64,000 nt of DNA, from assembly GCF_901709675.1 (NCBI RefSeq), contig NC_051093.1, forward strand, positions 8,051,553-8,115,552, given 5' to 3'. This stretch comes from Syngnathus acus (lineage: Eukaryota; Chordata; Actinopteri; Syngnathiformes; Syngnathidae). Numbering within the stretch: position 1 is the first letter of the stretch; every line of letters starts with the position of its first letter. The translations under genes and the position numbers were made by a program. The notes under the pieces were generated by a model that worked only from the letters and a program-made list of their open reading frames with translations, did not search any database and had not been told where the DNA came from. This document shows positions 1-13,103 of the stretch, one piece after another.

Positions 1-3000
1 CAGGAACGCCTTACCTGAGACAAATGACGTAAAAATGACAAAGGTTAAAAATAAAAAATAAAAATCAACCTTACTTTGCTGTTAACATTTAAATGCTGGT
101 GGACAACAAGTTTTATTGGCAGCACTCCCAAGGACCTATAGCTAGCTGCATTGTCAGCCAGCTATTATGTTGCTTGGAAATGCATCAAGGCCATCTTGCA
201 CACTCTTATGTGGCTCACTTCCCATTTTGAAATAAACATACAAGTCCAGTGTTTTGAGTTCGGAGGCATACCGTGTTGTTTGGAAAAGACATTCTTTTGT
301 CTCTGGAGTCTTCGGCCTCGCTCTATTACTGGGTTGAAAAAGATGACCTGAAAAAAAAAAAGATAAATGAATCAGAATTTCTTTCAGAATTTCAATTCAG
401 TTTCTCATCACTTTCACAAAATTGCTACTTTTTGAGATAAGACTTTTGTTTTTTTTTGCTACCTCTGCCAGCAGCAGCCCCTGAGGTTCCAGCGCTAGCT
501 TTACTCGATGTCTTTGATTATCCAAAAACTCCTCCAGCTTCAGGTACTTGAGAGCGCACAAGGAGCGGTAATCTCTCCAGTACACAGCTATCTCCAACTC
601 CCTGGACTGATCCAAAAGAAAACAAATTTTGTATATAATACAGGCTGAAATCACTTTGTGCAGACATTCACACACAGATTTTTGTTCTTGGACTAATTTG
701 GACAATCCATTCTCACCCTCTCCAGTTCCACGGTAAAGCTTTGGTCCCACGTCTGATCTCCAAATGTTCTCCAAGCGGTCTGACCTACAACTGCGTTCTC
801 CAGCTTCAGCACTGCGCTCACTTCCGCTTTAATATGCACACAAACAGAGGCATTGTTTCATTCATCCAAAGGAAATGGAAGTTCTTCCACATATATTCAA
901 ATACATACTCGACAGCTCATCATTCTTGCCAGGGATCTTCAAGCTCATGCTACTGGTGCTGCGGCTATAGAGGCCACTTAGTTTAAAGGAGGAGCGTCCA
1001 TCTGCTGGAGAATAAGCGGGAAGAACCACAGGGGTCCCTCTGCTTCTGCCTGGGACAACCTCTGGTAGTCCCACACAGCCCAGAAGATGAACTTGAAGAG
1101 TTCCTGCACAGGGAAAGAAGATTTCCATTAAACACTGGCGGCGCTAGAAGGGGGGGACGTGGGGGGCACTGACCCCGTTAAATATCCTTGTCCCCCTCAG
1201 AGTTTGTTATTTGTAAATTAATCTGTAAAATATTTTGCGTGTCAATTTTGTTATTCTAAGTAGCCCTTGGTGTCTACCTGTGAGAGGTGATGGTTTACTC
1301 AGGGTGCTGTACTGGTTGTGAACATAGGGTGTGCTTTGGCGGATGCTGAAAGCTGACGAGGAAGCAAACGCCAGCTCTTCCTTGATCAGACAGGCTTTGG
1401 GGTGGTCCTCTGGGAGCTCCAGTAGCCGCTGCTCCAGAGAGCACCTGAGCAGGTCCAGACGCTGGGATGACTCACTCAGACCACACTGTGCCTGTGGTCA
1501 CACAGAGCAATGTTTTACTGCTCAAGTACTAAAGTGTTGATTTGCCAGTCAACTCTGACCTCTGCCATGGCCTTTTTATCTTGGACCTTCCCTGCACCAA
1601 GCATTCGCAGCATGTTCTTCGCTCCCTCCGCCATTGCGTGCTCCACGCGGTAATGATGCCACAGCTCCTCGACGCGCAACTCCACCCCACACAGGTCAGG
1701 TTTACCTAGCACAAAAAGTGGACTTCAACATACTGTACAATCCTTTTGTCGGCTTTCGTCTCTGACTCAGCCCTCCGTCCATCCCGAGCCAACCTTGTCT
1801 CTAACCTCTTGCTAAAAGAGGGCCTAGCTCTTAGTTGATGGCCAACATCAAGGGGATGCAGGAACATCAATAAGACTCAAACCAGGAGCTCGAGGGCTGT
1901 AATGGACAATGTGTACATCAATGTGTGCACACATAGTGTCTGAGTGTGTTTGACCGCGGCACTGTGAGGTTCTGAAGCCAGAATTGATCCATTACTGCCG
2001 GGATCATGAAATATGCAGCGTGACAGGTGGGCGAGCGTTAAAAGGCGACCAGAAAGATGAGCGAGGATGAAAAAGTACAGCGAGATAGGGACGTACATTG
2101 GCCATCCTCAGATTGCTCCGTGGCCTGCATGGCCTTTCGGATCTGCATGCGGATGATGTCGATCTTTGTCTTGCTGTCCTGTAGCATCTGCTGAGCTGTC
2201 TGAAGAAGTTTTTTGTCCTGCAAAAAAGCAGAAAGTGAAAGCACCATAAGAATACATTATGCAGAGTAAGAGTCAATTTGATGAGTACCTTGGTGGCTCC
2301 ATTGGCATAAATGGGAATCATGTTTTCTGCACCCTGTTTGACCTTCAATTCAATGTTTAGCTGGCGCTCCAACGCAGCAATACGGTGTTGGTTGGCGGAC
2401 GGTCGACTGATTGAGCCTGGCGACGTAGCAGCATCTGTCAGAGGTTAAGGACATCACTTAATTGATCTGAAAATTATTTATTGGCTACAAAATATGTATT
2501 TTCTCTCTTATATGCACTGGCGGAGGTAGGGGGGGACGGGCACGGGGCACTGCCTCCCCCCTGAAATATGCTTGTGCCAGGCCACATAATTGACTTTTGA
2601 GTATTTTCCAATTTTGACTGGATTTTCTTCCCCATTTCCCCTTACATTTTCAAAGGGAACTTATTATGAATCTCTAACAGCTTTCTAAAGAATTTTTGTG
2701 GACTTCCTTGGCCCCCCATGGCTCCTCCAAATGGGAAAAAAAACGAGCTCTCCCAGTGTATCTAGGACAGTGACATATTATAGTGACAGGCAGAATAATG
2801 AAATGCTCACTAGATGGCAAAATGAACATCATTACTTTTTTAAACTACTTTTTGTGACTTTTCTTTTGGATGGTGTGCAATGAAATAATTTCCAATCTAA
2901 CATATATGTGCCTGTTTGGTGGACCAAGCTCGACTTACTCTTCTTTTGGCACTGATGTCTGTGCTGACATTGCTGCTTGTACAGCACATTATGCTGCATA

Positions 3001-6000
3001 TTAAAGTGTTTAATGTTTATTTCAAGACATGGGGTTGTAAAACTGACAAGCTGGTTTATTAATAAGCATTGGCTACTGTTAGCCTTGGTTAATGCTTGTT
3101 GTTCAACAAAGTGGTGAATTATGTGATACCAATTAAAGAACGGTCTTCAGGAAGTGCACCTTGGTTCTCGTTGTGTCCCTTGACCACAATGAGTGCATCA
3201 AGCTCCTGCAGCTGATCTTGGAGATTCTCGAGCTTGCGTTTGGAACTGCGTAGCTGCGAGTCCACCTGTTGGGCATTTCTCTTGTCGGTGGTGGCCCGTC
3301 GTAAATTCTCCGCTCCCTCCTTGATCTTGAGCTCCTTGCGGATTTCCCGGCGGATCCTCTCGCGGTACTCATCCAGGCGCTGTTGCACGCTGGAGTCCGA
3401 GAGGTCGGCGTTCTGGTCCAAGCCGAGTTGCTGCAGGACCGACAGCCCGCCTGGATCCGTCTGAAATTGGGAGAAAAAGAAATGATGTCATTCATTTGCT
3501 TTACCCCCTTATACAAAGAATATAAACAAAAACAATTCTATACATATATATATAGATTTTTAAGTTTGGTAGTGTTTATGTAATGTGCAAATATAAATCC
3601 AAATAAATAATAATAATCACGTAACTTATAATAGTTAAAATAGGAATATAATGTTAATATATTTTTCTATCGTAAGAGTAGCACAACTTTATGCTACTCT
3701 ATTAATGAGAGTGAGGTATTATGAGGCAACGTTGTTAAAAGCTCCTCTGCAGGTAGAAGAATACTACATAAATGGAGCCCATTTACTCTAAGTGCGTAAA
3801 CAGCTGAGCCGACATCAGCGCTCCCATGATTAACCCTAACATGATTACGGCAGATTAGAACAGCAGGAATACAGATTCTAATCAGGGTCTCATCTGCTTC
3901 TGGACGGCTCAAAAGCTGCAGCATTCACATCATGACTCGAGCAAGAGTGCCTCACATTTGTAAAGTTAAGATTCAAAATCTTGAGTTGTGTGAACTTTGC
4001 ATATTGTCCTAGTGCTGTTTTTTCTTTGGGCACTCTGCAGTGCTTGCTTGATCATTTTCTTAATGCTTACATGAGCAAGGCAGCAAGAAATAAATGAAGC
4101 ATAAAATGCTAGTCGATTATTTTGACAATCGATTAGTTGTCGATTAATCCATTTTGATAACTTTGGTTTTGCCACTCCCACAAGAGACCTCAGCGGTGAC
4201 ACATCCATGAAAGACAGGAAGGGCGAATTTGTAAAGTGACGCACCCATGATCATCACAATTCTACTTAATCTCTCGAGTTTTACAACAAAAACGCCCGAG
4301 TGGACGACCACTTCCACAGAAGAGCCAAAATATCTGTGACCCGGCAGAAAAGTGATTCAGATTTCCAAAACGTGAATGAGGAAGCAGCAGAAAAGAGAAG
4401 GGCCAACAAGTCGGCCATGTTGAGCTGAGCTGAAAAATTGCCTACCGACTGATCGCTGTCACTCAGCTCAGTGAGCTCGAGGTCATCCGCAGGTTGATCC
4501 CTCATAGAATCCTCTATTGCATCCTCACTAGCCATGTTTGGCCTCTGGCTTTACTCGCCCTCCCCTCGGCAGACGGCTTCCGTACCCGCCACTCAACTAA
4601 TATGCGGCTCCTCCAAAAATCCAGAATGGATTTATCATACACTCCAAAGTCTGTTCAACGGCAAAACAAGTGAACGGGGTGGAGAGAGACCAGTGTCGAG
4701 CTGTTGGCTTCCTGTTCTGTTCATAGAGGCGTCATGCATACACACACACATGCACACACACTCACAGTATATGCAAGTCTCTGGTGGTTGTGCAAGTGGG
4801 AGAGCTCACAGCCACTCAGCTTCCTGTTGCTACCCAAAGCAGAGAGGCGGCATTGTTAAATAAAATTGTGGTCATATTAAACCAATTGTTCCCGGCTTCT
4901 GCATCTCTAAAAATATAAACAAGAAAAAAGATAAAGAAAGCCGCATGGGGTATATGCACAGAATACACCATTTCAGTCAGATTGAATGAGCAGAGCTGAG
5001 AAACCCCACCAAGGGTAAAAAGGGCAAAACCTTTCCACTGACCTTTAACTAGAAAGGACTTGACATTTCCGCAGTTTTTGTTGTAGACGTCAATAGTTTT
5101 AAAAAAAAAAAAAGAAACGATTGAGCACCCCGCAGGTGCCAGGCCACATCATTGACTTTTGGATAATTACCAATTTCTTTCCACAATACGCCTCGTCCTC
5201 AGTAGAGAACATGTAGAGGAGGTTGCCCAGCGTCTTCTGATATTGGGTCACAGAAGATTACAAAAAAAAAATACTCACATCCCAGAACAAAGATGTAAGC
5301 AGCTGTATTCCTGCGGCTTCTTTCCTCCTTAGCAGTAGCCATGTCTTTATGAGATATTTTGCAGCAGAAGTTTTTTGCGTGTTGATTATTACTGGTTGCG
5401 TGGACATTTTGTTCCCGTGACCCAGCACAACACAGAGCCACCTTTAATCTAAGTCATGAAAGAAGCGTCACGAATTGCTTTGAGTCTTTGATACGACACG
5501 TGCAATGAGGTGACATTGCACCATCTTGACTGGATCAGAACAAATCTTATTTTAGCTTCGGGGGGGGGTCACCACAGCAACATGTTTTTCCCCCCCAAAG
5601 CAAAGTTACCCTTGCTAAATCAGGCATCAGAAAAGTCAATACACACACACAAAACAATTGGCTAGTGTAGAGCAATAACACTCAGCAGACTGGAATTATA
5701 ATTTGCACTCTGCTCTGACGTGAATGAGCTAACGGCTTACACGATGTACCTTGGACTGAATGTGTGTTGCCTGATAATCTGTAAAATCCCTCATATTGCG
5801 GAGGAAATGTTGCTGCTCAATCTGGTCTTGATGTTTGTGCAACATGGCGGAGATGTATGCGTTATATCGCTCATTACATCACATGCATTTGGAAAATTAG
5901 AACAGGAACGCCAGGTGCCAAAGTGTGTCCGAGTGGATGTTGTGTGTGTGTGTGTGTGCGCGGATGTGTGTGGTGCACTCCACAGCTGGGGAGGTTCACA

Positions 6001-9000
6001 GCAAACTGAATGGCATCTTTGTACAGAAGTCGATCTTCTCAAAAGACTTCAGTAAATGCTTATGTTTGTGCTCCCGGCTTTGTCCATCGTGAATTTAGCT
6101 GCAACAAAAAGTTCCTCTGTTTAGGGAGGAATAAGAATAAAATCCTCTCTGGGAAAATTCTTGCAGGACACATCATGTGTTTCTGTGATTGTTCATTTTG
6201 TGGCATATTGTTTTCCTTTTCTGTCATACTTGTTTCGTGATTATTTGCTGCTACAGAAATACAATATGTTTAGTTAGCATTTTAATATCAGGAGGAAAAG
6301 GAGCCGCTGATTGCCGATTAAATCGGTCAGTTATGGTGTGTCAGCAAGTCTGGACTGTGGGAATGTCGCCGGTTGAAATTCGGAATCTGAATAACAATAT
6401 GGGCTGCCTGCATATGTGGATAGATGCACATGCTGCTAATACAGACGTGATACTAATGGACATGCCAAGCAGATTAAAAAAAAAAAGATGATTGGCACGG
6501 AGTCGAGGGGGATAAGAAGCCCATTTTAAAATGTGAACCATTATCCCTCTTAACTGATTCTGTCTACTAGCGTAGTAGCGGCAGATGTGAAGCGCTAAAT
6601 ACAAAACACACACGCAAATGTTAGCAGTTGATATTCTGCTGAGCACAACAAATTGTGTCATATTATGTTAAAATATGTACATAGAACAAAATTAAGTGTA
6701 TTTAATTAATTTCATTTTTATTTCATTATTAATTACTTTTATTTAATTATTCATTTTATTTTTATTTAATTATTCAGTCTGGCATTTCCTCTAAACTCAT
6801 TTAATACTATACTTCTCTGTGTGCAACTGAAATTTTTTTTTTTTTTTAATCTTCTGAAGCTATTATAATTTGTATGTGCATGGTAAAAATAAACTCTCAT
6901 AGTGTCAGAATTAATCACAAGGCAGCCAAAGAGATATTAAGTGAGTCCATGCAACCACAACCCTGTCAAACTTCCTCCTGTCTGGACTTTCCCTTTGCGG
7001 ACACTGTATCCTATTCATAGAATGCCATTTATCCTCCTTCGGTTACCACTCTCAAAGTTTCCTATGCATTGTTTGTTGGTGGATCAAAAAAAAAAAAAAT
7101 CATAATAGCGCCAGGCTGCTTCTGATTGGTGCCACCGTCTCAAAAAAAAAACTACACGACAACAATGGCGGCGTTTTAGGTTACACTTTCAAAGGCAAGA
7201 CGTGTATTTGTGCTACTATCTGACCCTCGCTAACATTTTCCCTCTCCGGGGCAGTGTTACGGATTCAGCCTCGGGTCTGTACTCATCTTAAACCCGACAC
7301 CGCTATTGTCGCGCAACAAACAGACTAGCGCCTGATCTCAATACAGTGGCGGGAGAAGTCATCTCAAATGCATCAGGTGGAACCACAACCAGGTCACACA
7401 ACCTTGGGCTTCTCTCAAAACTAGTTTTGACTTCCTATGGTCACACCGGTCGGTGCCTTTGCACATTCTGAAGAGGTCAAGATACATCTTACAGGCTATA
7501 ATTGTCCAACACAGAGGTCATCTATAGCCAGACGCTGACCCAGATACTTTTAAGACCTCGGTCCATGACAGTAGTTTCATCGTACAAGTTTGTGTGCACT
7601 ATTTTAGTTCTTGTAGTGTTTCCATTGAATAATTGAATATAAACTTTGTGTTTGTTATGTTTTTAGTCTTCGTCAGGTTATTGTGGAAAATCAACGATAA
7701 TTAAAGTTGGTCTTCTATATATTTGTAGTTTTGTACTGTTCTAATGGTATTGTTATGTTCTGGATCTTGTCTTAAATGTTTTTTTTCTTAAAGTGAAACT
7801 TCGACTCACCTCACAGCGTGTAAACCGCAGACATGTCAAAATGCCTATTTACTGTGAAAGAGGACCTCAGTCTTCAACACTATTTATAGTTTGTTTCTAC
7901 AATTCTTGCTGTTTGTTACAAAACAGAACTGATGGATTTTCCACAGTTATCCCATGTCTGAAACGATTGATTCTAATCGACATTATTTCCCACAGGTCCA
8001 AATATTTAGAAGTAACCTAAGTAGGAGACGGCAATGAACAATGAACAACTAATCCAATTGCATGAGAAAACTGCGACCCGCCTCGGAGACACACTCAAAC
8101 CCTCAGCCTCTTTATCTTCTCGTGGCAGAAGTCGAGATGTCATAACACGTGGGAGACAATCAGCTGAGTTCGATGAGGAGCCCTCTCCAAAGTCTTCTGA
8201 GGCCATTAAAGAAAATGGAAGAAGCCGCCTTCATTTTGCCGGATGATCAATACAAAAGTAATTTGGCTGCTCCTCTCCACCCAGGAAACAAGCGGCGGCG
8301 GCGGCGGCAGTGGCAGGAGCTCCTCTCCCATGCTCTTACACTTTAAACCCCAAAAGAAATAAACAATTCATGAGCGAGGCAGCAGACTGCATAGCTTCCC
8401 CATAACGAATGTTACATTATCAGCTCAGCACAGTGCTCGTGTCCTTACCACCATGTTTGATTTACACCCCTGAAGTCATCTGAAGGAGGCGGGCCAAAAA
8501 GATAAACAAGCCGCCAGCAAATAAAACCAGCAGAAAATACTTATATCATGTCCACTCTGTGTGAGGCTTAATGTGTTGTTAAAAGAAGCAAAAAAATAAT
8601 GGCCAAGTTATTGAGTGGCCTCTACCGACCCAAAAAAAAATCTAATCAAATTAGTTGTTTTTTCGCTCAAGGTCATAGAGGTCATGCAAGGCCTCCTACT
8701 GAACGAGGCCTAATGCGAGAGGGTTCAAGCAACCTCAATTGGAGCGTCTTTATCTGCTACCACTCACTGCTCTGCAATCACCATGACACTATCACTGAAT
8801 ACATTAGAGTGGGCAGAAAAGCCGTCATTGCGGTGCAGGGAAGCTCGACAATGCTCAACATCTCATTAGCTCCTCTTGCTTATTATAACTGCATACATTA
8901 CAATAATATTGAACTTGTTAGTTCACAAGGATGATGGGGAGACAGCTGGAATGCACTACACTTCCAAGCATCGCTCTAACAGTGGACAAAAATGAAATTA

Positions 9001-9726
9001 GGGAGAACACTACTAGATGATAACACAAAGATGCACTGTTGATTCAGCCTTATCTGTGCTGACATTTCGCTCCACACCATCCTGGGTTGGACTGACACCA
9101 GGAGACCTGCAACCTGACACACCATATGACACCACGACATCTTCCGATGACTCACTGAAGTCTACCAATGCCAACTACTGTGCATGATATAATCCAAACA
9201 GTCACCAAAGGGTGAGAAGTTTGCCTTCTCTAAATTAATACACACATTCATACATACAACGAGGCCAACCAAAGTTCACTGACGCTGCATTGGCCCGAAA
9301 TTTCTTATGATAAAAAACACACTATTTTGCCTTATTAGTATTAATTGGTCAATATCTTTAGTTTTATCCACTTCTTTTCTCTGTTTCTTCATTAAGGAAT
9401 GGCTCGAACAAGATATAAAGCCCTACAAATATTATTATTTACAATTTTTGGCTTTTACTTGCAATAAGAAGCCATTGACCCAAAATGAAACTTTCTGAAA
9501 TGTGTACAATGACTGAACGTCACAATAAGCTGTGCTGTAAGCCTATTAACGTTAGCAAAATAATATTTTAGACCATCTTTCAAAATCCCCAGCAGACAAA
9601 TAAACCAAGTGCAATTTCCATGATCAATATCAACCTCACGCTCAAGTCATGCACAATAAACTGATTTCTGCAGATGCAAAAAAATGCAAAAAAAGATGAA
9701 CTTACTTGCAGCTCGTTGGCCATCAT
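1..9726 (-). CDS. pkn1: Protein kinase N1 (5' half, runs off left edge)
   Basis: Rho-effector serine/threonine kinase of the PKN/PRK family; only the regulatory half is in the window. Exons read on the minus strand: first exon 4446-4535 (or alternative 9706-9726), then 3160-3460, 2289-2434, 2097-2217, 1560-1705, 1278-1491, 909-1103, 717-820, 463-606, 272-347, 1-14. All junctions have GT-AG and the phases close, giving 517 codons up to the edge from the 4535 start. Exon 3160-3460 carries HR1a ([20 protein letters not shown]), 2289-2434 plus 2097-2217 HR1b ([32 protein letters not shown]), 1560-1705 plus 1278-1491 HR1c ([20 protein letters not shown]). Exons 909-606 encode the C2-like region ([20 protein letters not shown]) and 272-347 the NPVIER linker. 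[14 protein letters not shown] and [11 protein letters not shown] fit PKN1 better than PKN2 or PKN3. HR1 repeats bind GTP-loaded RhoA/Rac in the family. The kinase domain is not in this window. Confidence 0.93.
2515..2625. repeat. Dispersed repeat copy in pkn1 intron
   Basis: This segment shares with 5125-5172 a core of about 40 bases (GTGCCAGGCCACAT, then ATTGACTTTTG, then CCAATTT), with few differences. Its left part, a G-rich run followed by GGGGCACTG and TAAATAT/GAAATAT plus CTTGT, also resembles 1140-1200. Three related fragments within 4 kb suggest decayed copies of one interspersed element of unknown family. Confidence 0.45.
4446..4535 (-). CDS. pkn1: pkn1 alternative first coding exon, acidic N terminus
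   Basis: ATG at 4535-4533 opens a 30-codon exon starting [18 protein letters not shown] and ending SDSDQS, followed by a GTAGGC donor. It ends in phase 0, which matches the phase-0 acceptor of the HR1a exon at 3460. The peptide is strongly acidic. No in-frame coding upstream is evident, so a promoter just upstream (about 4540-4720 on the plus strand) is inferred. It competes with the exon at 9706-9726 for the same acceptor, so the two should give pkn1 forms differing only at the N terminus. Confidence 0.7.
4536..9705. other. Non-coding DNA between the two pkn1 first exons
   Basis: About 5.2 kb that would be intron of the distal pkn1 transcript. It contains CA/GT microsatellites (about 4739-4770, 5640-5652, 5938-5958), short G runs, A/T homopolymers, an AT-rich stretch (6660-6900), a (CGG)n tract near 8291-8308 and one copy of a dispersed repeat (5125-5172). 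Short ORFs here, including a minus-strand one at 8006-8206 starting MASEDFGEG, lack a matching donor or recognisable protein and are not called. Confidence 0.6.
5125..5172. repeat. Second copy of the dispersed repeat
   Basis: Shares GTGCCAGGCCACAT, ATTGACTTTTG and CCAATTT, in the same order and spacing, with 2572-2614. Only the 3' part of the element is recognisable. Confidence 0.4.
9706..9726 (-). CDS. pkn1: pkn1 distal (probably canonical) first coding exon
   Basis: On the minus strand ATGATG followed by the codons for ANELQ runs directly into a GTAAGT donor (9705-9700). The exon ends in phase 0 and can splice to the acceptor at 3460. The joined N terminus [20 protein letters not shown] aligns in length and pattern with my recollection of human PKN1 isoform 1 (MASDAVQ-SEPRSWSLLEQLGL). 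An in-frame upstream ATG at 9840 exists but the encoded stretch does not look conserved. The exon is too short to be found by ORF length. The call rests on donor quality, phase and N-terminal similarity. Confidence 0.6.
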
Positions 9727-10220
9727 GTGCTTCCAGGTGACTCCTATTAGCGCTTGTTTCGTTTTAAAGATCAAATCATGGTGCACTTCACAGTTTACGA
9801 CTAGAAATGGGCCAAACGTCGTATGCGTCGTCGTCAACAAGACTCCAAAAAACTACTCGGAGGAAACGTCAACGTGAACCGGGAGAGGAGATGCTTTGAG
9901 CGGAGGGGAGAGAGGAGACCGTTGCCTCCTCGTTGCACCCTGAGCCGCATCGCGTAGTGAGTGCAGCGTGTCTTGCAGTGCTGTGAGCGTGGGGAAGCTG
10001 TGTGATCATCCTCTGGAGATGGTCACCCACCGGAGTCACCACCAGGCACCGCGGACCCCCAGGGACATGTCCGCCACCTTACGCGTACTCCTGACCTGCC
10101 ACCGTTGAACGCTGACAGCTGCTCAAGGGAAGGCGGAACGAGCGTCAAGTTACCTAAGTGACATAAAGGAAAAGAAGCACTTCCGGTTTTACCTTTAAAA
10201 AATAAAGCTGCTGCGTCCTC
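9727..10220 (-). promoter_or_regulatory. pkn1: Putative pkn1 distal promoter and 5' UTR
   Basis: About 0.4 kb upstream (minus strand) of the MMANELQ exon is locally richer in G+C and CpG than the surrounding AT-rich DNA: CpGs cluster at about 9810-9960 and 10040-10160. It contains no convincing ORF. I read it as the CpG-enriched promoter and 5' UTR of the distal pkn1 transcript. No TATA box or transcription start can be fixed from sequence alone. Confidence 0.4.
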
Positions 10221-13103
10221 CCCTCAAGCTATCCATCCGTTTTGTACTGGGAACATTTGTGAGTCACTAAGAAAATGACCTAAAACTAAAAACTGCTTGT
10301 AAATATTTTCAGAATTGGTCGCTGCTCTGTATTGAATATAAAATTAACATAGGGAAGAAAGAGAAAATAGCAACCTCTTTAGCTCTTATTTTGAAAGTAT
10401 AGCATATATTACCGCCTCATAACCATATTAATTACAGCTTGATGCAGTACACTTGAGTCTGCTTCATCCGGAGTCGGACCTGTTGCGGATAAGCGGAAAC
10501 TACAGCAGGAGGCGCTAGCAGCTGTATGCTCCATTTGTGAAGACATTCGTTGGCCATAATATTAGGTACAATTCTCCTGGAAACGTTTTTTCCAGACATA
10601 GTGACAGCATAACAATTGTAAGTATCAGATTACAATATTTAGGACTGTAATTTTCTTTTTCTACAAGATATGTAAATCACTATTTATTTAATATCTAATA
10701 CACGTGGAGTGCATTTGCAAAGATGACAAATGCACAAATGTTGTCAACAACTGTCTTTATTATTTGAACAAGCGTTATCTCAGTTTTGCACAGGAAGTGA
10801 CTTGGCAAATGGAACACCAGAAGTCGTGCGGTTAAAAAAAAAAAAAAACAAGATCAAACTAACACATAATAACAATACAATTTTCAATGTAAACAGTTGT
10901 GACTACATAACCATGAAATTTGGACACAATATAGAGAAAAAAGGTGGAAGAAAGCAGTTGAAGAATAAATAACAGGGGACATTGAGGCACTGTAGACAAT
11001 TTAATTTAAATGATATACAGTAACATGCATTGCAAACGCTGGTTGTGCTCATTAGAGCTGAGATATTCATAAAGGTTTTAATGAATCAATATGAATGTAT
11101 AGCAGCTATTAGCAATATTACTGCCTGTCTTATAAATCTTATTTTATATAATAAAGTATATTTTGTGTTTCCCACATTAGTTTAAAAAACTAGAGAATAG
11201 ATGAATTGTGCACATGCTGCTTTAAAATGCCACACATGATGGCAGATATAGAAATTTTTAATACATAGAAAATTTCTTTTTAATAGGAGTACTTCTATAA
11301 ATATTTGTTGTATAAAACTTTTTCATAATACAAAGGCTAATGTCTCATCCAGCCTTTAGATGACACTGTTGCTCCATTAATGCATATAATTATCAGGTTA
11401 AGCTTGCTTTCCTACACTTTGAATAACACAAGATCGTAAAGACATCTAAATGTACAACATACAGTGAATAGAAAATGTCTAAACATGTCTTATATCTGGG
11501 GATATTCAGAATTCACAGTTAAAGTCACTTTTCAGATGATTAATATTGGTCCATTTTTTTAACCTTACCATTCCTTAAAGTGCTCGCTGAGCCTAAAGAT
11601 ATGATTGCATTTGAAAATGTTGGGCATTAATTAAATCTCCAGCAACTCAATTTTTAACAGTGTATCCCATGACCGTAGTAGCCACAAGGGGGCGCAAATT
11701 CCCTGGCTTAAAAAACAAAGCAGCTGTTCCCCATGTGGGACGCTGGAAAAGTTTGTGGCTACTTGCCCAGTCATGTAATACACCTTTACAAAATTATTTA
11801 TAAAATAAAGTGAAATATATAGACAACCTACTTTTTTTTTTTTTAAAGTTTTTTTCAAAATGACCTTACAAGGATAAAGATTCCCCCCATCCTCCCATCC
11901 CCACCAGCTGCCCGCCCAAAACGGTGCATTGTCTCATCCCAAATAAACCCGTCTTCCCTCACCATGACATCATCGGTAACCTTGGCGACTCCCTGAATGC
12001 TGGCTGACCCAGGAAATGAGGCGACAGCTTTGGAATTTGAGAGGGATGACAACAACTGCACCCCTGACGCCCCCCAGCACCCATGCAAGCCCCTCACCCG
12101 TCCGTCCATTGTGTCCCCTCCTCCCATGACAGCACAAGAAGGGCCTTCTTCTCTCCCACACTCCCTCCATGACTGATGCTTCTATGGGGTCCATGAAATC
12201 CTGGTTGTCCGATGAAGTCACAGCAACACTTAATGACTGGATGCTGTTGAGTGTGCTCAAAGCCTTTTCAGACTGAAAATAATCCTATTTGATGAGTACA
12301 ATAGTCTGTTTCATTTTTTTTTTTCTCCACACTGAGGGTTTGGTGGGCCACTAACATGAACATCAGTAAACAGAACTTACCTGTGTGGACACTCCAGTTG
12401 ACATGATAAAATAAAATATAAGTGCCATTTGTCATAGTTTGAGAAACATATACACACACTAGGTATACTCTCACAATCTGAGATCTAATAAAATATTTCT
12501 AGAGAATTCTGAATAGAAGAAAAACACCATACTAATGCACAGATGTCTGCATGGTCCACACAACATAAATGTAAACAGAATGAAAGCAGTGCTTTTAAAT
12601 GAAGACAAATTTAGCAGGGAAGCATGCTGTGATCATATTTAACAGTATCAGTACTATAAAACACTTCTAGGTTCACAGGACTGCTATTTTGAGATTTTTA
12701 AAAATACAATTTTGGTTGCAGTTAGTTTCCCCCCCATGTATTTTTGGTGTAATTCCACTATCAACCACTAGATGGCGAGACACTATTTAGTTTGCCACTA
12801 AAGTTCAAGAAAGAAGTATTTCAGATTATCATAGTTTTCAGAATGTCAAATTCAATTCAATCCTGTTTACTATGCTTACATGATTATTGATGTGTATTTT
12901 GAAATGATTAATTTGTCAAAGGGATTTTTCTTCAACGTTAAACGCGTAAATGCTTTTTAAAGCATCCACACATTCAATATTACTATATTCAGCTATTATA
13001 TACGAATATATTTGGATAAAATAGTTGTGAATCTTGCCACCCAACTTACCAATCAGTGTGTTGCAAAAGACTAAACTTCTTTTTGTCCTTGTTTCCTGGT
13101 TGA
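10221..13103. other. Intergenic, AT-rich
   Basis: About 2.9 kb between pkn1 and the Gln-rich gene. There is no supported gene. It holds a fragment related to the terminal-inverted-repeat element at 60 kb (10552-10570) and A/T homopolymers. The part next to 13103 may be 3' UTR of the Gln-rich gene. Confidence 0.5.

Noticed and set aside
4100-4155. TCGATTA repeats (ATCGATTAGTTGTCGATTAATCC) as a possible regulatory palindrome
   Set aside because: Looks like a fragment of a common interspersed repeat; no paired end or second copy could be found here, so no element is called.
8006-8206. Minus-strand ORF starting [12 protein letters not shown], resembling the MASEDA start of the pkn1 proximal exon
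   Set aside because: No consensus donor in the needed phase, no conservation recognisable, and the similarity is only the first five residues.
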